Assembly: GCA_035763125.1 (NCBI GenBank)
Contig: DASUBU010000161.1
Location: 1-5,142, forward strand
Source of the DNA: SMAG-U1939 sp035763125
GTDB lineage: Bacteria; Chloroflexota; Ktedonobacteria; Ktedonobacterales; JADMIN01
Length of the DNA stretch: 5,142 bases
Reading direction: 5' to 3'
In this document: piece after piece, positions 4,819 through 5,142 of the stretch
Position numbering within the stretch: position 1 is the first letter of the stretch
Layout of the letters: every line of letters starts with the position of its first letter
Program-made: the position numbers and the translations under genes
The notes under the pieces: generated by a model
What the model saw: the letters and a program-made list of their open reading frames with translations, nothing else
The model's database searches: none
What the model was told of the DNA's origin: nothing

Positions 4819-5142
4819 ATGACGAGCGACGTGCGGCCACGTACCGATATCCCCGCGCTGGAAGCCATTGACGTGACCAAGAGCCTGCCGCTGGGCCGGG
4901 CGCGCATCGACATCCTGCGCGGCATCAGCCTGCGCATCGCCCACGGCGAGCTGGTGGCGATTCAGGGGCCGAGTGGCTCGGGCAAGAGCACGCTGCTGGG
5001 GCTCATCGCCGGCCTCGACCGGCCGAGCAGCGGGCGGGTGCGGGTAGATGGGGTGGACATCACCACGATGGGCGAGGCGCAGCTGGCGCGCGTGCGCAAT
5101 CAGAAGATCGGCATGGTCTTCCAGGCCTTCAACCTGATCCCC
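4819..5142 (+). CDS. ABC transporter ATP-binding protein, YbbA/LolD/MacB type (3' end beyond window)
   Basis: The first 108 residues of an ABC ATPase, open to the right edge of the window; such proteins are usually 220-260 aa, so somewhat less than half is present. The Walker A motif is GPSGSGKST (50-58), followed by LLGLIAGLDRPSSG (59-72) and the Q-loop in KIGMVFQAFNLIP (96-108) with Gln102. FQ.FNLIP and the GLDRP context are typical of the MacB/LolD/YbbA group, which work with FtsX-like permeases in lipoprotein or peptide release and efflux rather than in solute import. At the A-loop, where an aromatic residue after VTK is common, the sequence reads VTKSLPLG, so the aromatic is missing; as I recall, E. 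coli YbbA has a similar KSV. Walker B and the LSGGQ signature lie outside. The start ATG has GAAAGGA 10 nt upstream. A permease gene is expected next. Confidence 0.93.
   Translation, partial: MTSDVRPRTDIPALEAIDVTKSLPLGRARIDILRGISLRIAHGELVAIQGPSGSGKSTLLGLIAGLDRPSSGRVRVDGVDITTMGEAQLARVRNQKIGMVFQAFNLIP

Overview
The window is GC-rich bacterial DNA with tightly packed genes, strong GAGGAG-type ribosome binding sites and six recognisable protein-coding genes. There is no rRNA, tRNA, CRISPR array or insertion sequence. The gene mix is a trans-3-hydroxy-L-proline dehydratase, a PadR regulator followed by a membrane protein with an LYP..WR.RYGEEF N-terminus and a YbbA/LolD-type ABC ATPase, and a SUKH protein. 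Together with a TGTAGGGGC-type palindrome, this suggests a Chloroflexota-like (Chloroflexia) chromosome. That placement is inference from style and memory; no marker gene is present.

Layout. (1) 75-539, minus strand: a small SMI1/KNR4 (SUKH) protein with its own likely promoter at 592-620. (2) 540-841: a 302-bp divergent intergenic region with four successive short inverted repeats (658-676, 698-712, 720-751, 779-792) and the ribosome binding site of the next gene. (3) 842-1942, plus strand: a proline-racemase-superfamily enzyme whose active-site pair is Cys121/Thr286, the signature of trans-3-hydroxy-L-proline dehydratase rather than a racemase or epimerase. (4) 1986-3245, minus strand: a 12-helix MFS exporter of the MFS_3/DHA3 type, convergent with the dehydratase gene across 43 bp. 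(5) 3246-3426: a divergent control region with a good sigma-70 promoter (TTGACA, 18 bp, TACTAT) followed by two tandem 17-bp repeats, probably the PadR operator. (6) 3427 to the right edge, plus strand: an apparent operon of a 111-aa PadR repressor, a 313-aa six-helix membrane protein, and the first 108 codons of an ABC ATPase that runs out of the window.

How the parts may work together. The right-hand operon looks like a self-regulated membrane module. PadR would repress its own promoter through the tandem repeats. The membrane protein carries a conserved cytoplasmic N-terminal domain and could act as sensor or partner. The ATPase should pair with an FtsX/MacB-type permease encoded beyond position 5142. 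The divergent MFS exporter shares the control region and may answer to the same PadR protein, as in LmrR-type systems. The dehydratase stands alone: it would turn trans-3-hydroxy-L-proline into pyrroline-2-carboxylate, but no reductase or uptake gene is next to it. The SUKH gene has no visible toxin partner here. The most unusual features are the PadR/LYP-membrane/ABC module with its repeat operator, and the hairpin-rich gap upstream of the dehydratase.
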